Shown here: positions 33,135 to 42,493 of the stretch, piece after piece
How the letters are laid out: the number at the start of each line of letters is the position of its first letter
Position numbering within the stretch: the first letter of the stretch is position 1
The notes under the pieces: model-generated
What the model saw: only the letters and a program-made list of their open reading frames with translations
Told to the model about the DNA's origin: nothing
Databases searched by the model: none
Made by a program: the position numbers and the translations under genes
Assembly (NCBI GenBank): GCA_018240465.1
Contig: JAFEFS010000100.1
Span: forward strand, 1-64,000
Length of the DNA stretch: 64,000 nucleotides
Direction of reading: 5' to 3'
DNA from: Pseudomonadota bacterium
GTDB taxonomy: Bacteria; Pseudomonadota; Gammaproteobacteria; Xanthomonadales; Rhodanobacteraceae

Positions 33135-33791
33135 ATGACTTTCGGAATTGCGCGTGCCGTGCTGGCGATTTCTTCCGTGATCGGCCTTGGCGTTTCGGCC
33201 GGGGCGTCGGCCGTCGAAACGCTGGTTCTCGTGCGTCATGGCGAAAAGCCGGCGAACGTCGACAACGGCCAGCTGACCTGCCGCGGGCAGAATAGGGCGC
33301 TGGCGTTGCCCAACGTGTTGATTCCCAGGTACGGCGTGCCCGGCTACGTGTTCGCGGTCGCTCCCACGCAGAAGCAGGACGACAACGGCACCGACTACTG
33401 GTATCTGCGCGCGCTGGCCACGATCGAACCGACCGCTGTGGCCGCTGGAGTGACGATCAATCTGAAATTCGGCAAGAGTGACATCGACAAGCTCGAGACG
33501 GAACTGGCGAAAACGAAGTACCAGAATGCAACGGTGTTCCTCGCCTGGGAGCACAACGAGCTCGTCAACTTCGCCACCAACGTCGTCAGGCACAACGGCG
33601 GCGATCCCGGCGTCGTGCCGGATTGGCCGAGTGACGACTACGACAGCGTCTACGCATTGACCCTCACGCGTGCCGGTGGCGTGACCTCGGTCGCGTTCGC
33701 GCACGACAGCGAGGCGTTGGGCAATTATCTGTCGCCGGACTGTTCGCCACAGCCGCGCGGCCTCCTTCCGCGTCCGCCGGTGGGTCGTTAG
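33135..33791 (+). CDS. Secreted histidine-phosphatase-superfamily protein
   Basis: 218 residues from ATG 33135, which follows GAGGTGG; a GTG two codons earlier is less likely. Signal peptide (about residues 1-27), then the phosphohistidine motif LVLVRHGEKP of the phosphoglycerate-mutase-like superfamily. A second conserved block is VFLAWEHNELVNFATNV, matching the WEH motif of a bacterial subgroup. Predicted periplasmic phosphatase of unknown substrate. Converges with ada (20 bp). Confidence 0.75.
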   Translation: MTFGIARAVLAISSVIGLGVSAGASAVETLVLVRHGEKPANVDNGQLTCRGQNRALALPNVLIPRYGVPGYVFAVAPTQKQDDNGTDYWYLRALATIEPTAVAAGVTINLKFGKSDIDKLETELAKTKYQNATVFLAWEHNELVNFATNVVRHNGGDPGVVPDWPSDDYDSVYALTLTRAGGVTSVAFAHDSEALGNYLSPDCSPQPRGLLPRPPVGR

Positions 33792-33811
33792 CACGTTTCG
33801 ACGCTGCCGCG

Positions 33812-34888
33812 TCAGGCCGCCGTCTCGCGCTCGAGCAGCGCGCGTTTGCGTTCGACGCCCCAGCGGTAACCCGACAGCGCGCCGTCGTTGCGCACGACGC
33901 GGTGGCAGGGAATTGCCACGGCGATCTTGTTGCTCGCGCAGGCTTGCGCCACCGCGCGCACCGCCTTTGGTGCCCCGATGCGCTCGGCGATCTCGCGGTA
34001 GCTGGCGGTCGTGCCCGCGGGAATCCGGCGCAACGCATCCCAGACGCGCTGCTGGAATGCCGTGCCGCGCACGTCGAGCGGCAGGTCCAGCCCGGCCTGC
34101 GGCATTTCGACGAAACCGACGACACGGGCGACGAGCCGGGCAAACTCCGCGTCGTCGCCGATCAGTTGCGCGTTCGCGAACTGGTCCTGCAGGTCGCGTG
34201 CGAGCCGATCCGGATCCTCGCCAAACAGGATGGCACAGATGCCCTTGGCGCTGCATGCGACGAGAATGGCACCGAGCGAACATTGGCCGATCGCGAAGCG
34301 GATTTCGGTCTTCGCGCCACCGCGGCGCCAGTCGCTCGGGGTCATGCCGAGCAGCGCGTTCGACTGTTCATAGAAGCGCGCGTTCGAGTGGTAGCCGGCA
34401 TCGAAGATCGCGTCGGTCACGCGCTGGCCACGGCTCAGCTTCTCGCGTACGCGATTGGCGCGGTGCGCGGTCGCATACGCCTTTGGCGTCACGCCGGTGA
34501 TCGCCTTGAACACGCGATGGAAGTGATAGGAGCTCATGCCGGCCTGTGCCGCGATCGTTTCCAGGCGCGGTGTTTCCTCGGCGTCCTCGATCCAGCGGCA
34601 GGCGGCCAGGACCACGCTGGCGTGCTGCTCGGCGAGCGAAGGCTGCTCCGGTTTGCAGCGCTTGCATGGCCGGTAACCGGCTTTTTCGGCGGCAGCGCGG
34701 GTCGGGTGAAACGCGATGTTTTCCGGCCGGGGCAGGCGCGCGCCGCAGGATGGGCGGCAATAGACGCCGGTGGTCTTTACCGAATAGTAGAAACGGCCGT
34801 CGACCGCGGCGTCCCTCGCCACGATGGAAGCCCAGCGTGGATCGGTTTCGATCGTGGCGACGGCAGTGCATTTCGGCATCGCGTTCAT
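33812..34888 (-). CDS. ada: Bifunctional Ada: methylphosphotriester/O6-methylguanine methyltransferase and regulator
   Basis: Suicide DNA repair protein and transcription activator of the adaptive response to alkylation. ATG 34888 is chosen because AAAGGAA precedes it, giving 358 residues, as in E. coli Ada. Zinc-binding cysteines are Cys44, Cys48, Cys75 and Cys78, Cys44 being the phosphotriester acceptor by homology. An AraC-type helix-turn-helix follows (about 95-190), then the methyltransferase domain with the active cysteine in IPCHRV (Cys328). All catalytic residues are present. Confidence 0.95.
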   Translation of the reverse strand: MNAMPKCTAVATIETDPRWASIVARDAAVDGRFYYSVKTTGVYCRPSCGARLPRPENIAFHPTRAAAEKAGYRPCKRCKPEQPSLAEQHASVVLAACRWIEDAEETPRLETIAAQAGMSSYHFHRVFKAITGVTPKAYATAHRANRVREKLSRGQRVTDAIFDAGYHSNARFYEQSNALLGMTPSDWRRGGAKTEIRFAIGQCSLGAILVACSAKGICAILFGEDPDRLARDLQDQFANAQLIGDDAEFARLVARVVGFVEMPQAGLDLPLDVRGTAFQQRVWDALRRIPAGTTASYREIAERIGAPKAVRAVAQACASNKIAVAIPCHRVVRNDGALSGYRWGVERKRALLERETAA

Positions 34889-34980
34889 CTGCGTTCCTTT
34901 CGGTTTGCGTGGAGATGAACGCAGTTTGGGGGTACTCATGATCGCAAGCACTCCGGCTCTTGCTTTCGAATTCGGACAGC

Positions 34981-35010
34981 ATTCCCGCATTCGTTCGTGA
35001 ATGCGGGAAT
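34981..35010. repeat. Perfect 12-bp palindrome with 6-base loop (REP-like)
   Basis: ATTCCCGCATTC and its exact reverse complement are separated by GTTCGT, between the ada start and the exporter gene end. The ATTCC-GC...GC-GGAAT layout resembles the palindrome in the 36-bp repeats around the GIY-YIG gene and dispersed ATTCCC/GGGAAT repeats known in many proteobacteria. It has no T run on either side that would make it a standard terminator. Confidence 0.75.
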
Positions 35011-35049
35011 CAACAGGGCGTCACCTGTGGCGGCACTCGCCACGCAAGG

Positions 35050-36000
35050 TCAATCGACCGCTCCGGCGACATTGGTCTCGACCCGGTGCGGCCGGCGCCG
35101 CTCGAGCATCGGATGCACGAAAACCGCACCGATGATGATGGCGACGCCGAGATAGAACGTGACATCGAGATCGCGCTGCTCGCCGAACAGCGGAATCGCA
35201 AGCAGGATCGCGTAGACCGGTTCGAGGTTGACCGCGAGTTCCACCGCAAACGCCGACAGGTGGCGCAACGCAACCAGTGACAATGTGAACGGCACCAGCG
35301 TGCAGGCGATCGCGAGCACGAGAAGGAAGAACGAATCGTGCAGGTTCGGCAGGTCGAGCACGCTGCCTTCGTGCGGAATCACCGATGCGATCAGCCACAT
35401 GACGAGTCCGCCGGTGCCAAGCTCGATTGCGGTTACCGTGAACGGATCGGCGCGATCGACCAGGCGCTTGTTCAGCGCGCCGAACACCGCGCAGAAGAAC
35501 GCCGAGACCACGCCGACGAGCACGCCCAGGCGCATCTCGTCCGGAATTCCGCCGACGACGAGCGCGACCCCGGGCACCACGCCGACGCCGATCCACAACT
35601 CGTGCCAGCGGAACTTCCTGCGCGCCAGCCACGGTTCGAGCACGGCGAGGAACACCGGCGTGATCGCGATGCAGGTCGCCGCGACCGAGGCGTTGGCGAG
35701 TTTGATCGATGCGTAGAACGCGAGCCAGTGCAGCGCGACGAACAGGCCGACCACGGCATAGGCCAGCAGCAGGCGTGGCGATATCGCGCGCAAACCGCGC
35801 CAGACCTTCGGCGCGAGCAGCAGCGCAAGGGTGACGATCAGCATGCGCCAGCGCACAAGGGCGAGCGCGGGCAGCGAAATAAGTTTGCCGAGGATGGCGG
35901 TGAATCCCCACAGCAGCACGCAGAAGTGGATCTGGAACTGCGCGATGCGCAAGGTGCGTTTCGAATCGGGAAATGCGGCAGCGGGAACGGGCGACGACAT
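35050..36000 (-). CDS. EamA-family (drug/metabolite superfamily) exporter
   Basis: Ten-segment inner-membrane transporter, 316 residues from the ATG at 36000. Two EamA repeats are visible: the first from about residue 20 (IHFCVLLWGFTAILGKLISL) ending in CIAITPVFLAVLEPWL, the second ending in NLEPVYAILLAIPLFGE, the typical repeat end. Likely exports amino acids or other metabolites. The gene is divergent from the PDZ lipoprotein gene. Confidence 0.85.
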   Translation of the reverse strand: MSSPVPAAAFPDSKRTLRIAQFQIHFCVLLWGFTAILGKLISLPALALVRWRMLIVTLALLLAPKVWRGLRAISPRLLLAYAVVGLFVALHWLAFYASIKLANASVAATCIAITPVFLAVLEPWLARRKFRWHELWIGVGVVPGVALVVGGIPDEMRLGVLVGVVSAFFCAVFGALNKRLVDRADPFTVTAIELGTGGLVMWLIASVIPHEGSVLDLPNLHDSFFLLVLAIACTLVPFTLSLVALRHLSAFAVELAVNLEPVYAILLAIPLFGEQRDLDVTFYLGVAIIIGAVFVHPMLERRRPHRVETNVAGAVD

Positions 36001-36172
36001 GGTGGTTTCAAGTGTGGTCGAAACAAAAGTCCTGTGCGGTTCGGCGGCATGCGCGCATCGGATGCGGGCGCGAACCCGACCGAAGCAGGCAAGGGTGCGC
36101 TCGCGCAGCGACGGGCCGACACCGACGCGCACGATCGGGAAACTCGCGCAGCGCATCTTTAACTTGCAAAGC

Positions 36173-36180
36173 GTTACTAT
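36173..36180 (+). promoter_or_regulatory. Possible -10 element of the PDZ lipoprotein gene
   Basis: GTTACTAT ends 8 bases before the ATG at 36189 and resembles an extended -10 box, with TTTAAC/TTGCAA sequences upstream that could serve as a weak -35. If used, the mRNA would be nearly leaderless, and no ribosome-binding site is seen. Tentative. Confidence 0.3.
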
Positions 36181-36188
36181 CGCCGCGT

Positions 36189-36998
36189 ATGCGCATTCTG
36201 TCCATCGTGGAATCCCGCCGCTTCGCGGTTTTCGTGCTCGCCGCATCGCTGCTCGGAGGCTGCGCCTGGTTCCGGCGCGCGCCCGAGCGCGAAGCGCCGG
36301 GGGGCGTGCCGGAGCAGGTCGTGGTCGAACCCGGCCGCTACATCGTCGCGCCCGAACGTGGTGCCGACGTCGTCGCCGAACTGCGTGTCGTGCCGCCGAC
36401 ACAGACGCCGGAGATCGCCGACGGCATCGACATTGCCGCGGATCAGGGCAGGATGAACGCGAAGAGCCTCGTACGCATCGGCACGGGTTGCCATCGCGAC
36501 GCCGATGCAGCCGCGCGCGACTGGGTCCTGCGCATGGCGCAATCGCACGGCGCGGAAAAGGTACTCGTCTATGTCCTGCCGGCGGAGGCAAAGGCTTCGG
36601 CGAAGCTCGCCGCGGAGATGACCGCCGCTTGCGCCATGCCGACCGGGCCGGAGCCCGCCGCGCTTGTCGCGACCTACTACGTGCGCTTCAAGCTGCCGTT
36701 CGGCGCGCAGTTCCGCAACCTGACCGCGGACGAGAAGCACAAGCTCGGAGTCGGCGGCGGCGTAGAAATCGGCAAGGTGATTGACGGCACGCCAGCCGCG
36801 GCAGCGAATCTGCGCAACGGTGACTTCGTGCTCAAGCTCAACGGCACCGCCGTGCGCGACCTCAACGATTTTCGCCAGATGCTGCGTACGAACATGGGCA
36901 GGCGCGTGACCTTGACGATCAGCCGCGACGGTGTCCAGGTCGATCGCATGGTACGGCTTGGCGTACTCGCGGCCGAGACGCGCGAGTCGAACAAGTAG
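36189..36998 (+). CDS. Lipoprotein with C-terminal PDZ domain
   Basis: 269 residues. Lipoprotein signal peptide with lipobox LLGGC (Cys25). The C-terminal part is a PDZ domain (about 185-262): [27 protein letters not shown] is the hallmark. No protease domain precedes it. The middle region contains cysteines ([15 protein letters not shown]) and is unrecognised. Probably a periplasmic scaffold or regulator; the cyclophilin gene follows after 29 bp and may be co-transcribed, which suggests an envelope protein-folding context. Confidence 0.7.
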   Translation: MRILSIVESRRFAVFVLAASLLGGCAWFRRAPEREAPGGVPEQVVVEPGRYIVAPERGADVVAELRVVPPTQTPEIADGIDIAADQGRMNAKSLVRIGTGCHRDADAAARDWVLRMAQSHGAEKVLVYVLPAEAKASAKLAAEMTAACAMPTGPEPAALVATYYVRFKLPFGAQFRNLTADEKHKLGVGGGVEIGKVIDGTPAAAANLRNGDFVLKLNGTAVRDLNDFRQMLRTNMGRRVTLTISRDGVQVDRMVRLGVLAAETRESNK

Positions 36999-37027
36999 CA
37001 TCCAATCCAACGAAATGGGGAACTGCG

Positions 37028-37978
37028 ATGGAAGTGGAATTCCGCCGTCTCGGCGCTGCGTGCTTTGCGGCATTGACCTGCATGACGACGGGCGCGGCAT
37101 TCGCAGCCGATGGCGGGGCGGCGAGACCACCGACGATGGCCGATGTCGTCAAGGCGGCGAAGCCCTCCGACTGGCACGCGCTCGATCCGGCCAACACGCT
37201 GTATCTCGATCTCAAGGCCGGGCGCGTCGTCATCGAGCTTGCGCCCGCGTTTGCGCCAAACCACATCGCCAACATCAAGGCGCTGGTCAGGGAAGGGTAC
37301 TTCGACGGCCTCGCCATCGTGCGCGTGCAGGACAACTACGTCGCGCAATGGGGAGATCCGTACGCGGATGCGCGCCGCGGCGAGGCGAACCAGCCGCGGT
37401 CGATCAAGACCGCCAGGCGCGCGATCAAGGCAGAATTCTCGGTGTCGCCAGGCGGCGACAAGCTGCCGTTCGTGCGTCTGCCCGATGTCGACGGCTGGGC
37501 GGCGCAGTCCGGGTTTTCCGGTGACTTTCCGAGCGCGCGCGACCCCGCGCTCGGGCAGGCCTGGCTCGCGCACTGCTACGGCACGGTCGGCGTCGGCCGC
37601 GATCTCGATGCCGATTCGGGCAGCGGCGCGGAGATGTACGCCGTGATCGGTCAGGCGCCGCGCTGGCTGGAGCGCAACATCACCGCGGTCGGGCGCGTCG
37701 TGCAGGGCATGGAGTTGCTGTCCAGCTTGCCGCGCGGCGGTGCAAACATGGGCTTCTACGACAAGCCCGAGCAGCGCGTGAAGATCGAGCGCGTACGCCT
37801 GGCCGCCGATGTGCCCGCGGCCGAGCGCACGAACCTCGAAATCATGCGCACCGACACGCCGACGTTCGCCGCGTTGATCGAATCGCGGCGCAACCGCATC
37901 GACGAATTCTACAAGGTGCCGTTGGGCCACATCGACGTATGCGGCGTGCCCATTCCGGTCAGGGCGTCCGGCAAATAG
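37028..37978 (+). CDS. Periplasmic cyclophilin-type peptidyl-prolyl isomerase
   Basis: 316 residues with a signal peptide (ends AAFA). The cyclophilin-like domain (about 55-260) includes [26 protein letters not shown] and [21 protein letters not shown], where an arginine/glutamine pattern replaces the classic FHRVI..FMIQGGD. An insertion separates it from the conserved [20 protein letters not shown] stretch. About 50 residues at the C-terminus are outside the domain. Predicted isomerase or prolyl chaperone of envelope proteins; activity may be altered because the motif is variant. Confidence 0.8.
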   Translation: MEVEFRRLGAACFAALTCMTTGAAFAADGGAARPPTMADVVKAAKPSDWHALDPANTLYLDLKAGRVVIELAPAFAPNHIANIKALVREGYFDGLAIVRVQDNYVAQWGDPYADARRGEANQPRSIKTARRAIKAEFSVSPGGDKLPFVRLPDVDGWAAQSGFSGDFPSARDPALGQAWLAHCYGTVGVGRDLDADSGSGAEMYAVIGQAPRWLERNITAVGRVVQGMELLSSLPRGGANMGFYDKPEQRVKIERVRLAADVPAAERTNLEIMRTDTPTFAALIESRRNRIDEFYKVPLGHIDVCGVPIPVRASGK

Positions 37979-38061
37979 CGTTGCCATGCCAAGAGCGACG
38001 ATCACTTCCCTTCGTTCGCCGGGGCTTCCTCGCCGGGGCGGAGCTTTCCTCGTTGCGCCGC

Positions 38062-38586
38062 TCAGGCTGGCCGATATTTCTCCGGCACTGCGGCAACTTG
38101 CCCGCAGGCCTTGCAGGTGCGCGCCTCGAGCGAGCGATAGTAGCGCTCGAATACACGCGGGAAGTCTTTCTCGATGTCGTGCAGGTGGAAGTATTCTTCG
38201 TAGAGCTTGTGGTTGCAGTCCGCGCAGTACCAGAGCAGGCCGTCCCGTTCGTGCGCCAGGCGCTTGCGTTCGATGACGAGGCCGATGCCGCCGGCCATGC
38301 GTTGCGGCGAGTGCGGCACGCGCGGCGGCAGGTAGAACATTTCGCCGGCGCGGATCGGGATGTCGCGCGCACGGCCGTCGTCCTGCACCTTGAGCAGCAT
38401 CTCGCCTTCGATCTGGTAAAAAAATTCGGGGCCTTCGTCCCAGTGGTAGTCGCTGCGCGCGTTCGGGCCGCCGACGATCATGACGATAAAGTCGCCGTCG
38501 ACGATGCATTTGTTGCCAATCGGCGGCTTGAGCTCGTCGCGATGCGCGGCAATCCATTTCGCAAGGTCGATGGGCGGAGTGAGCAT
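38062..38586 (-). CDS. nbaC: 3-hydroxyanthranilate 3,4-dioxygenase
   Basis: Opens the ring of 3-hydroxyanthranilate to the precursor of quinolinate (NAD synthesis) or of 2-aminomuconate degradation. 174 residues from the ATG at 38586. Iron ligands His48, Glu54 and His92 are in the positions of the Cupriavidus enzyme, and the C-terminal rubredoxin-like site is complete (Cys121, Cys124, Cys158, Cys161). No other kynurenine-pathway gene is in the window, so the other enzymes must be elsewhere. It is divergent from the isochorismatase-like gene. Confidence 0.93.
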   Translation of the reverse strand: MLTPPIDLAKWIAAHRDELKPPIGNKCIVDGDFIVMIVGGPNARSDYHWDEGPEFFYQIEGEMLLKVQDDGRARDIPIRAGEMFYLPPRVPHSPQRMAGGIGLVIERKRLAHERDGLLWYCADCNHKLYEEYFHLHDIEKDFPRVFERYYRSLEARTCKACGQVAAVPEKYRPA

Positions 38587-38726
38587 GCGCGGTCTGTCCG
38601 GTTGTGGTGTCTTTTGTGGCCGTGGAGAGTTGGCCCGATTTGTCCCATACTCGTCTCGAACGCGGCTCGTTCGCGCGACGCGAGTGGCGCACGATGAAGG
38701 CCTCACGAAACTGCAAGGAGTTTACC

Positions 38727-39278
38727 ATGGGCGAAATCGACACCGCCGTGCTGAGCATCGATGTGCAGCAGTCCTTTCCCGCGCGCGACTACTGGCGCGA
38801 GGACGACGTGCCGGCATTCCGCGCGAACATCGTCAAGCTGATCGATGGCGCGACGACGAAGGGTTGGCCGGTCGTGCGCATCCTGCACGAGGACGGCGAT
38901 GGCCCGTTCGCGCACGCCAGCGGCCTGGTCAAGCCGCTGCCGTGGATGCCGGCAACGCACGCGGTCGAGTTCGTCAAGCACGTGCACAATGCGTTCACCG
39001 ACACCGGGCTCGACCACTGGCTGCGCAGGCGCGGAATCCGCCGCCTGATCGTGGCCGGCATCCGCACCGAGCAGTGCTGCGAGACGACCGCGCGCGTCGC
39101 ATCCGATCTCGGCTACGAGGTGGATTTCGTCGGTGACGCGACCTTGACCTTCCCGATGACCGATCCACGCAGCGGCAAGACCTTCAGTGTGCAGGACATC
39201 CGCGAGCGCACCGAACTGGTGCTGCGCGGGCGCTTCGCACGCATCGCGCGCGTGGAGGAAGCGCTTGCGCACGAGTGA
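38727..39278 (+). CDS. Isochorismatase-like cysteine hydrolase
   Basis: 183 residues; ATG 38727 follows AAGGAG. The hydrolase triad is present: Asp12 (LSIDVQQSF), Lys84 (EFVKHVHNAF) and Cys117 in the GIRTEQC motif. Members include nicotinamidase, isochorismatase and N-carbamoylsarcosine amidase; the exact substrate is not predictable. The 3' end overlaps the start of the GlxA-type regulator gene by 14 bp, so the regulator and this enzyme are translated together. Confidence 0.85.
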   Translation: MGEIDTAVLSIDVQQSFPARDYWREDDVPAFRANIVKLIDGATTKGWPVVRILHEDGDGPFAHASGLVKPLPWMPATHAVEFVKHVHNAFTDTGLDHWLRRRGIRRLIVAGIRTEQCCETTARVASDLGYEVDFVGDATLTFPMTDPRSGKTFSVQDIRERTELVLRGRFARIARVEEALAHE

Positions 39279-40224
39279 CGCACGCGACGTGGAGCCGATC
39301 GACGTCTGGTTCGTCCTGCCGCCCGATCTGGTTCTGCTCGACTTCGCCGGGCCGGCCGAGGCATTCCGCATCGCTGCGGCGCGCGGCGGTGCGTTTCGCG
39401 TGCGCGTGGCTGCGGCCGAAGCGGCAGCCAGCACCTCGCTCGGCGTGGTGCTCGGGCGCGTCGAGCCGCTGCCCGCCGCGCTGTGGCCAGAGGACCTGCT
39501 GATCGTCTGTGGCTCCACGAACGACGAGGCGGCGCTCGCCTCCAAGCCGGGGCGCGCGCTGGTGCGCTGGCTGCGCGAAGTCGGCGGCACGCCGCGGCGC
39601 TTCGCCTGCGTCTGTGCCGGCGCGCTGTTCGCCGCGCGCGCGGGTCTGCTCGACGGACGCCGTTGCACCTCGCATCACCTCGAGATCGAAGCGTTGCGTC
39701 GCGAGGCGCCGCGGGCGCAAGTGCTCGACAGCCGCGTGTTCGTCGAAGATCGCGGCTGCTACACGAGCGCCGGCATCACCGCGGGTATCGATCTCGCCCT
39801 GCACCTGATCGCCGAACTCGCCAGCCCGCAGCTTTCGGTCGAAGTCGCGCGGCACATGGTCGTCTATCTGCGCCGTGGGCCCGAAGATGCCGCATTGTCG
39901 CCATGGCTGGAAGGGCGCAATCACATGGACGCCGGTATTCATCGCGCACAGGACGCGCTTGCGCGTGCCGCGCACGAGCGCTGGCCGCTGCCGCGTCTGG
40001 CCGCGCGCGCCCACGTCAGCGTGCGCACCCTGACCCGGCATTTCCGCGAGGCCACCGGCATGTCGGTGCGCGACTACCACGTGCGCTTGCGCTATGCGCT
40101 GGCCAGGCAGGCGCTTGCTACCGGCGTCAGCGTCGAATCGGCGGCGACGATGGCCGGGTTGGGTTCGGCGCGCCAACTGCGTCGCCTGTGGCTGGAACAG
40201 ACCGGAGCGACGCCGCGCGCGTAG
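39265..40224 (+). CDS. GlxA-family transcription regulator (DJ-1/PfpI-like plus AraC helix-turn-helix)
   Basis: AraC-type regulator, 319 residues from TTG 39265. This start is preferred because GGAGGA ends six bases before it, while the next in-frame start, GTG 39289, has no ribosome-binding site. The N-terminal domain (about 10-185) is amidotransferase/DJ-1-like with the nucleophile-elbow region CVCAGALFAARAGLLDGR; the C-terminal AraC domain (about 220-315) has VSVRTLTRHFREATGMSVRDY. Overlap with the isochorismatase-like gene suggests it controls that operon, though such regulators often act elsewhere. Confidence 0.85.
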   Translation: MRTSDARDVEPIDVWFVLPPDLVLLDFAGPAEAFRIAAARGGAFRVRVAAAEAAASTSLGVVLGRVEPLPAALWPEDLLIVCGSTNDEAALASKPGRALVRWLREVGGTPRRFACVCAGALFAARAGLLDGRRCTSHHLEIEALRREAPRAQVLDSRVFVEDRGCYTSAGITAGIDLALHLIAELASPQLSVEVARHMVVYLRRGPEDAALSPWLEGRNHMDAGIHRAQDALARAAHERWPLPRLAARAHVSVRTLTRHFREATGMSVRDYHVRLRYALARQALATGVSVESAATMAGLGSARQLRRLWLEQTGATPRA

Positions 40225-40259
40225 TCGCTACGGCCTGGATGAGCTGCCGACGGCGGAAG

Positions 40260-41624
40260 TCAGCCGGGGATCTCGAAGACCACCCTGAGCCCGCCGTTGG
40301 GCGCGATGTTCTCGGCATGGATGCGGCCGCCGTGCAGGTCGAGAATGCTGCGACAGATGCTCAGGCCCAGGCCGCTGCTCTTGCCGTCGTCGTAGCCGGT
40401 GCCCGGCACGCGCACGAAGCGCTCGAAGATGTGCTCGAGTTCCGTCGACGGCAGGCCGCGACCGTCGTCCTCGACGGCGACGCGCCAGGTGTCGTCGTCC
40501 AGGTCCGACGCGAGCCGGACCTCGCCATTGGCCGGAGATGCCTTGATCGCGTTGCTGACCAGATTGAGCAGTACCTGGCGGATCCATTTCGCGTCAAAGC
40601 GGGCCGTACCGTTGCCGGAGTGGGCGAAACGGAAATGCAGACCACGGTCTTCGACCAGTGCGCCGGCATCGGGTGCGAAGCCGCGCAGGAACGGGCCCGG
40701 ATCCTGCGCGACGGGGTCCAGACGCGTGACCTTGGCATCGACCCGCGAGAGGAACAGCAGGCGGTCGATGATGCGGTCGAGGTAGTTCACTTCTTCGAGC
40801 AGGATGTGCAGCGCCTCCTCCTGCGCCGGCACGAACTTGCCTTCGATGACCAGCTTCTCGGCGTGCAGGCGCACGAGCGACAGCGGTGTCTTCAGCTCAT
40901 GCGAGGCTTCGGCGGTGAAGCGGCGGATCTGGTTGAACGAGGTTTCGAGGCGGTCGAACATCTCGTTGAGCAGGCGCGCGAGATCGGAGATTTCGTCGCG
41001 CACCTCGGCCACAGGCATGCGCTCGCCGAGATTGTCGGAGCCGATGAGGCGCGCGGTCTCGGCAATCATGCGCACCGGCCGCAGCGCAAGCCGGCTGAGA
41101 CCATAGCCGATGCCGATGCTGGCCAGCAGCATCGCGACGAGCAGCGCGGTGCACACGACTACGTAGTCGCGCATGGTGGCGTTGGCCTGGGCGGACGACG
41201 TGGCGACGACGATGTCGAGGCCGTCGTGGACGTATTCGGCCACGCGTACCGGCCCCACGCCCGGTATCACGGCGTCATAGCGGTGCTCACCCTTGACGTC
41301 GGGAATCGTCACGCCGTTGAGATTGTGCGAATAGAACATGATGTTGTTCGCGGTGTTGTGCACGTTGACGTAGAACAACACCGAGGCGGACTCGGTCACT
41401 TCGCGGATGCGCTGGTCGATCGCCTCCAGATCGAGATTGGCGTAGTCGGGGCCGAGGCGCGTCCTCAGCTGGCGCGCCTCCGAGTTGTTGAGCAGGTCGA
41501 GGCCGTGCATCAGGCGCGTGTACAGCAACTCGTGGCCGATGACGAACAGGCAGGCGAGCGTAACCGTCGCGGCGAGGGCGTACCAGGCCGCGAGGCGAAA
41601 GCCGAACGAGTGGCGCATCAGCAT
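40260..41624 (-). CDS. Sensor histidine kinase of the two-component pair next to the uptake region
   Basis: 454 residues. TM1 at about 9-30, a periplasmic sensor region at about 31-153, TM2 at about 154-176, HAMP, then the H-box with the phosphorylated histidine His242 (EASHELKTPL), N-box (NLVSNAIKAS), G1 (DDGRGLP) and G2 (SSGLGLSI). The periplasmic part has no recognised ligand-binding domain. Its start codon lies 10 bp after the stop of the response-regulator gene. I infer that it controls the nearby carboxylate/receptor genes because their promoters share a motif. Confidence 0.92.
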   Translation of the reverse strand: MLMRHSFGFRLAAWYALAATVTLACLFVIGHELLYTRLMHGLDLLNNSEARQLRTRLGPDYANLDLEAIDQRIREVTESASVLFYVNVHNTANNIMFYSHNLNGVTIPDVKGEHRYDAVIPGVGPVRVAEYVHDGLDIVVATSSAQANATMRDYVVVCTALLVAMLLASIGIGYGLSRLALRPVRMIAETARLIGSDNLGERMPVAEVRDEISDLARLLNEMFDRLETSFNQIRRFTAEASHELKTPLSLVRLHAEKLVIEGKFVPAQEEALHILLEEVNYLDRIIDRLLFLSRVDAKVTRLDPVAQDPGPFLRGFAPDAGALVEDRGLHFRFAHSGNGTARFDAKWIRQVLLNLVSNAIKASPANGEVRLASDLDDDTWRVAVEDDGRGLPSTELEHIFERFVRVPGTGYDDGKSSGLGLSICRSILDLHGGRIHAENIAPNGGLRVVFEIPG

Positions 41625-41634
41625 CGTGCCGCGC

Positions 41635-42300
41635 TCAGATCATCTGGTAGCCGACGCCGCGCACGGTCTTGAACAGCGGCTTGTCGAAAGCCGGCTCGAG
41701 CTTGCCGCGCAGACGACTCATGTAGACGTCGAGCAGGTTGGTGTCGATGTCATAGTGCGACGCCCAGATTTTTTCCGAGATCAGCGTGCGCGTGAGCGTG
41801 CGGCCCGGGTTGTGCATGAAGATTTCGAGCAGGGCGAACTCGCGGCTGGTCAGCTCGACGGCGCTGGTGTTGATGTGGACCGTGTGGTTGAGCAGGTCGA
41901 GCCGAATGCCGCGATGTTCGAGCATGGTTTGCTTCACCGCGCCCTGGCGGCGGATCAGGGCGCGCACGCGCGCCAGCAATTCCTCGAAGCTGAAGGGCTT
42001 CTGCAGGTAGTCGTCGGCGCCGTGATCGAGGCCGGCGATGCGGTCGTCGACCGTATCGCGCGCGCTGAGGATCAGCACTGGCTCGACGAAGCCGCTCTGC
42101 CGCCACTCACGCAGCAGGGTAAGGCCATCGCCATCGGGCAAACCGAGATCGAGCACGATCACGTCGTATTTGGTTTCGCACAGCGCGTCGCGCGCGTCCG
42201 CGCAGGTACGCACCCAGTTTACCGTGTATGCGCGCTCGGTCAGCCCCTGCCTGAGGAATTCGCCGAGGCGCTGTTGATCTTCGACGATCAGGATTTTCAT
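41635..42300 (-). CDS. OmpR-family response regulator
   Basis: 221 residues, receiver plus winged-helix DNA-binding domain. Phosphoacceptor Asp51 (VIVLDLGLP), acidic pocket Glu7-Asp8, conserved lysine in LQKPF; the effector domain ends KTVRGVGYQMI. Belongs to the TctD/QseB/PmrA-like branch, which commonly binds direct repeats with an 11-bp period. It is the first gene of the regulator-kinase operon and is divergent from the YncE-like gene at 42494. One matching direct repeat lies between them at 42392-42408. Confidence 0.93.
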   Translation of the reverse strand: MKILIVEDQQRLGEFLRQGLTERAYTVNWVRTCADARDALCETKYDVIVLDLGLPDGDGLTLLREWRQSGFVEPVLILSARDTVDDRIAGLDHGADDYLQKPFSFEELLARVRALIRRQGAVKQTMLEHRGIRLDLLNHTVHINTSAVELTSREFALLEIFMHNPGRTLTRTLISEKIWASHYDIDTNLLDVYMSRLRGKLEPAFDKPLFKTVRGVGYQMI

Positions 42301-42391
42301 GGGTGGATGCCGCGTCGCGAATGTCCGCAACAAATAGATCAGACTGCGTGCGCGAACGCCATCTGCGCTGCAACACCAATCTGAATTGTTT

Positions 42392-42434
42392 TTAAGAATC
42401 GCTTCAGGGCGGCGAAAGGTTGAGCTGCTACGGT
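42392..42434 (+). promoter_or_regulatory. Shared-motif promoter 1 (upstream of YncE-like gene 1)
   Basis: Half-sites TTAAGA (42392-42397) and TTCAGG (42403-42408) are exactly 11 bp apart, and TACGGT (42429-42434) starts 26 bp after the TTCAGG start, fitting a -10 box. The -35 position is taken by the second half-site. Aligned without gaps with promoter 2 (42371-42434 versus 43715-43778), about 47 of 64 bases are identical. Predicted operator for the adjacent response regulator. Confidence 0.7.
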
Positions 42435-42493
42435 CAGACTGCAGTCGGCTGCTGGAAGGTGAAAACGGTTTCAGGACAACAAGAAGCGGAATC

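Noticed and set aside
31149..34283. 1044-codon open frame antisense to htpG and the phosphatase-like gene
   Set aside because: Runs across three well-supported genes and shows no recognisable domain.
40260..42300. Naming the two-component pair TctDE, QseBC or PmrAB
   Set aside because: The sequence shows the OmpR family and a similar branch only; no feature fixes the ortholog.
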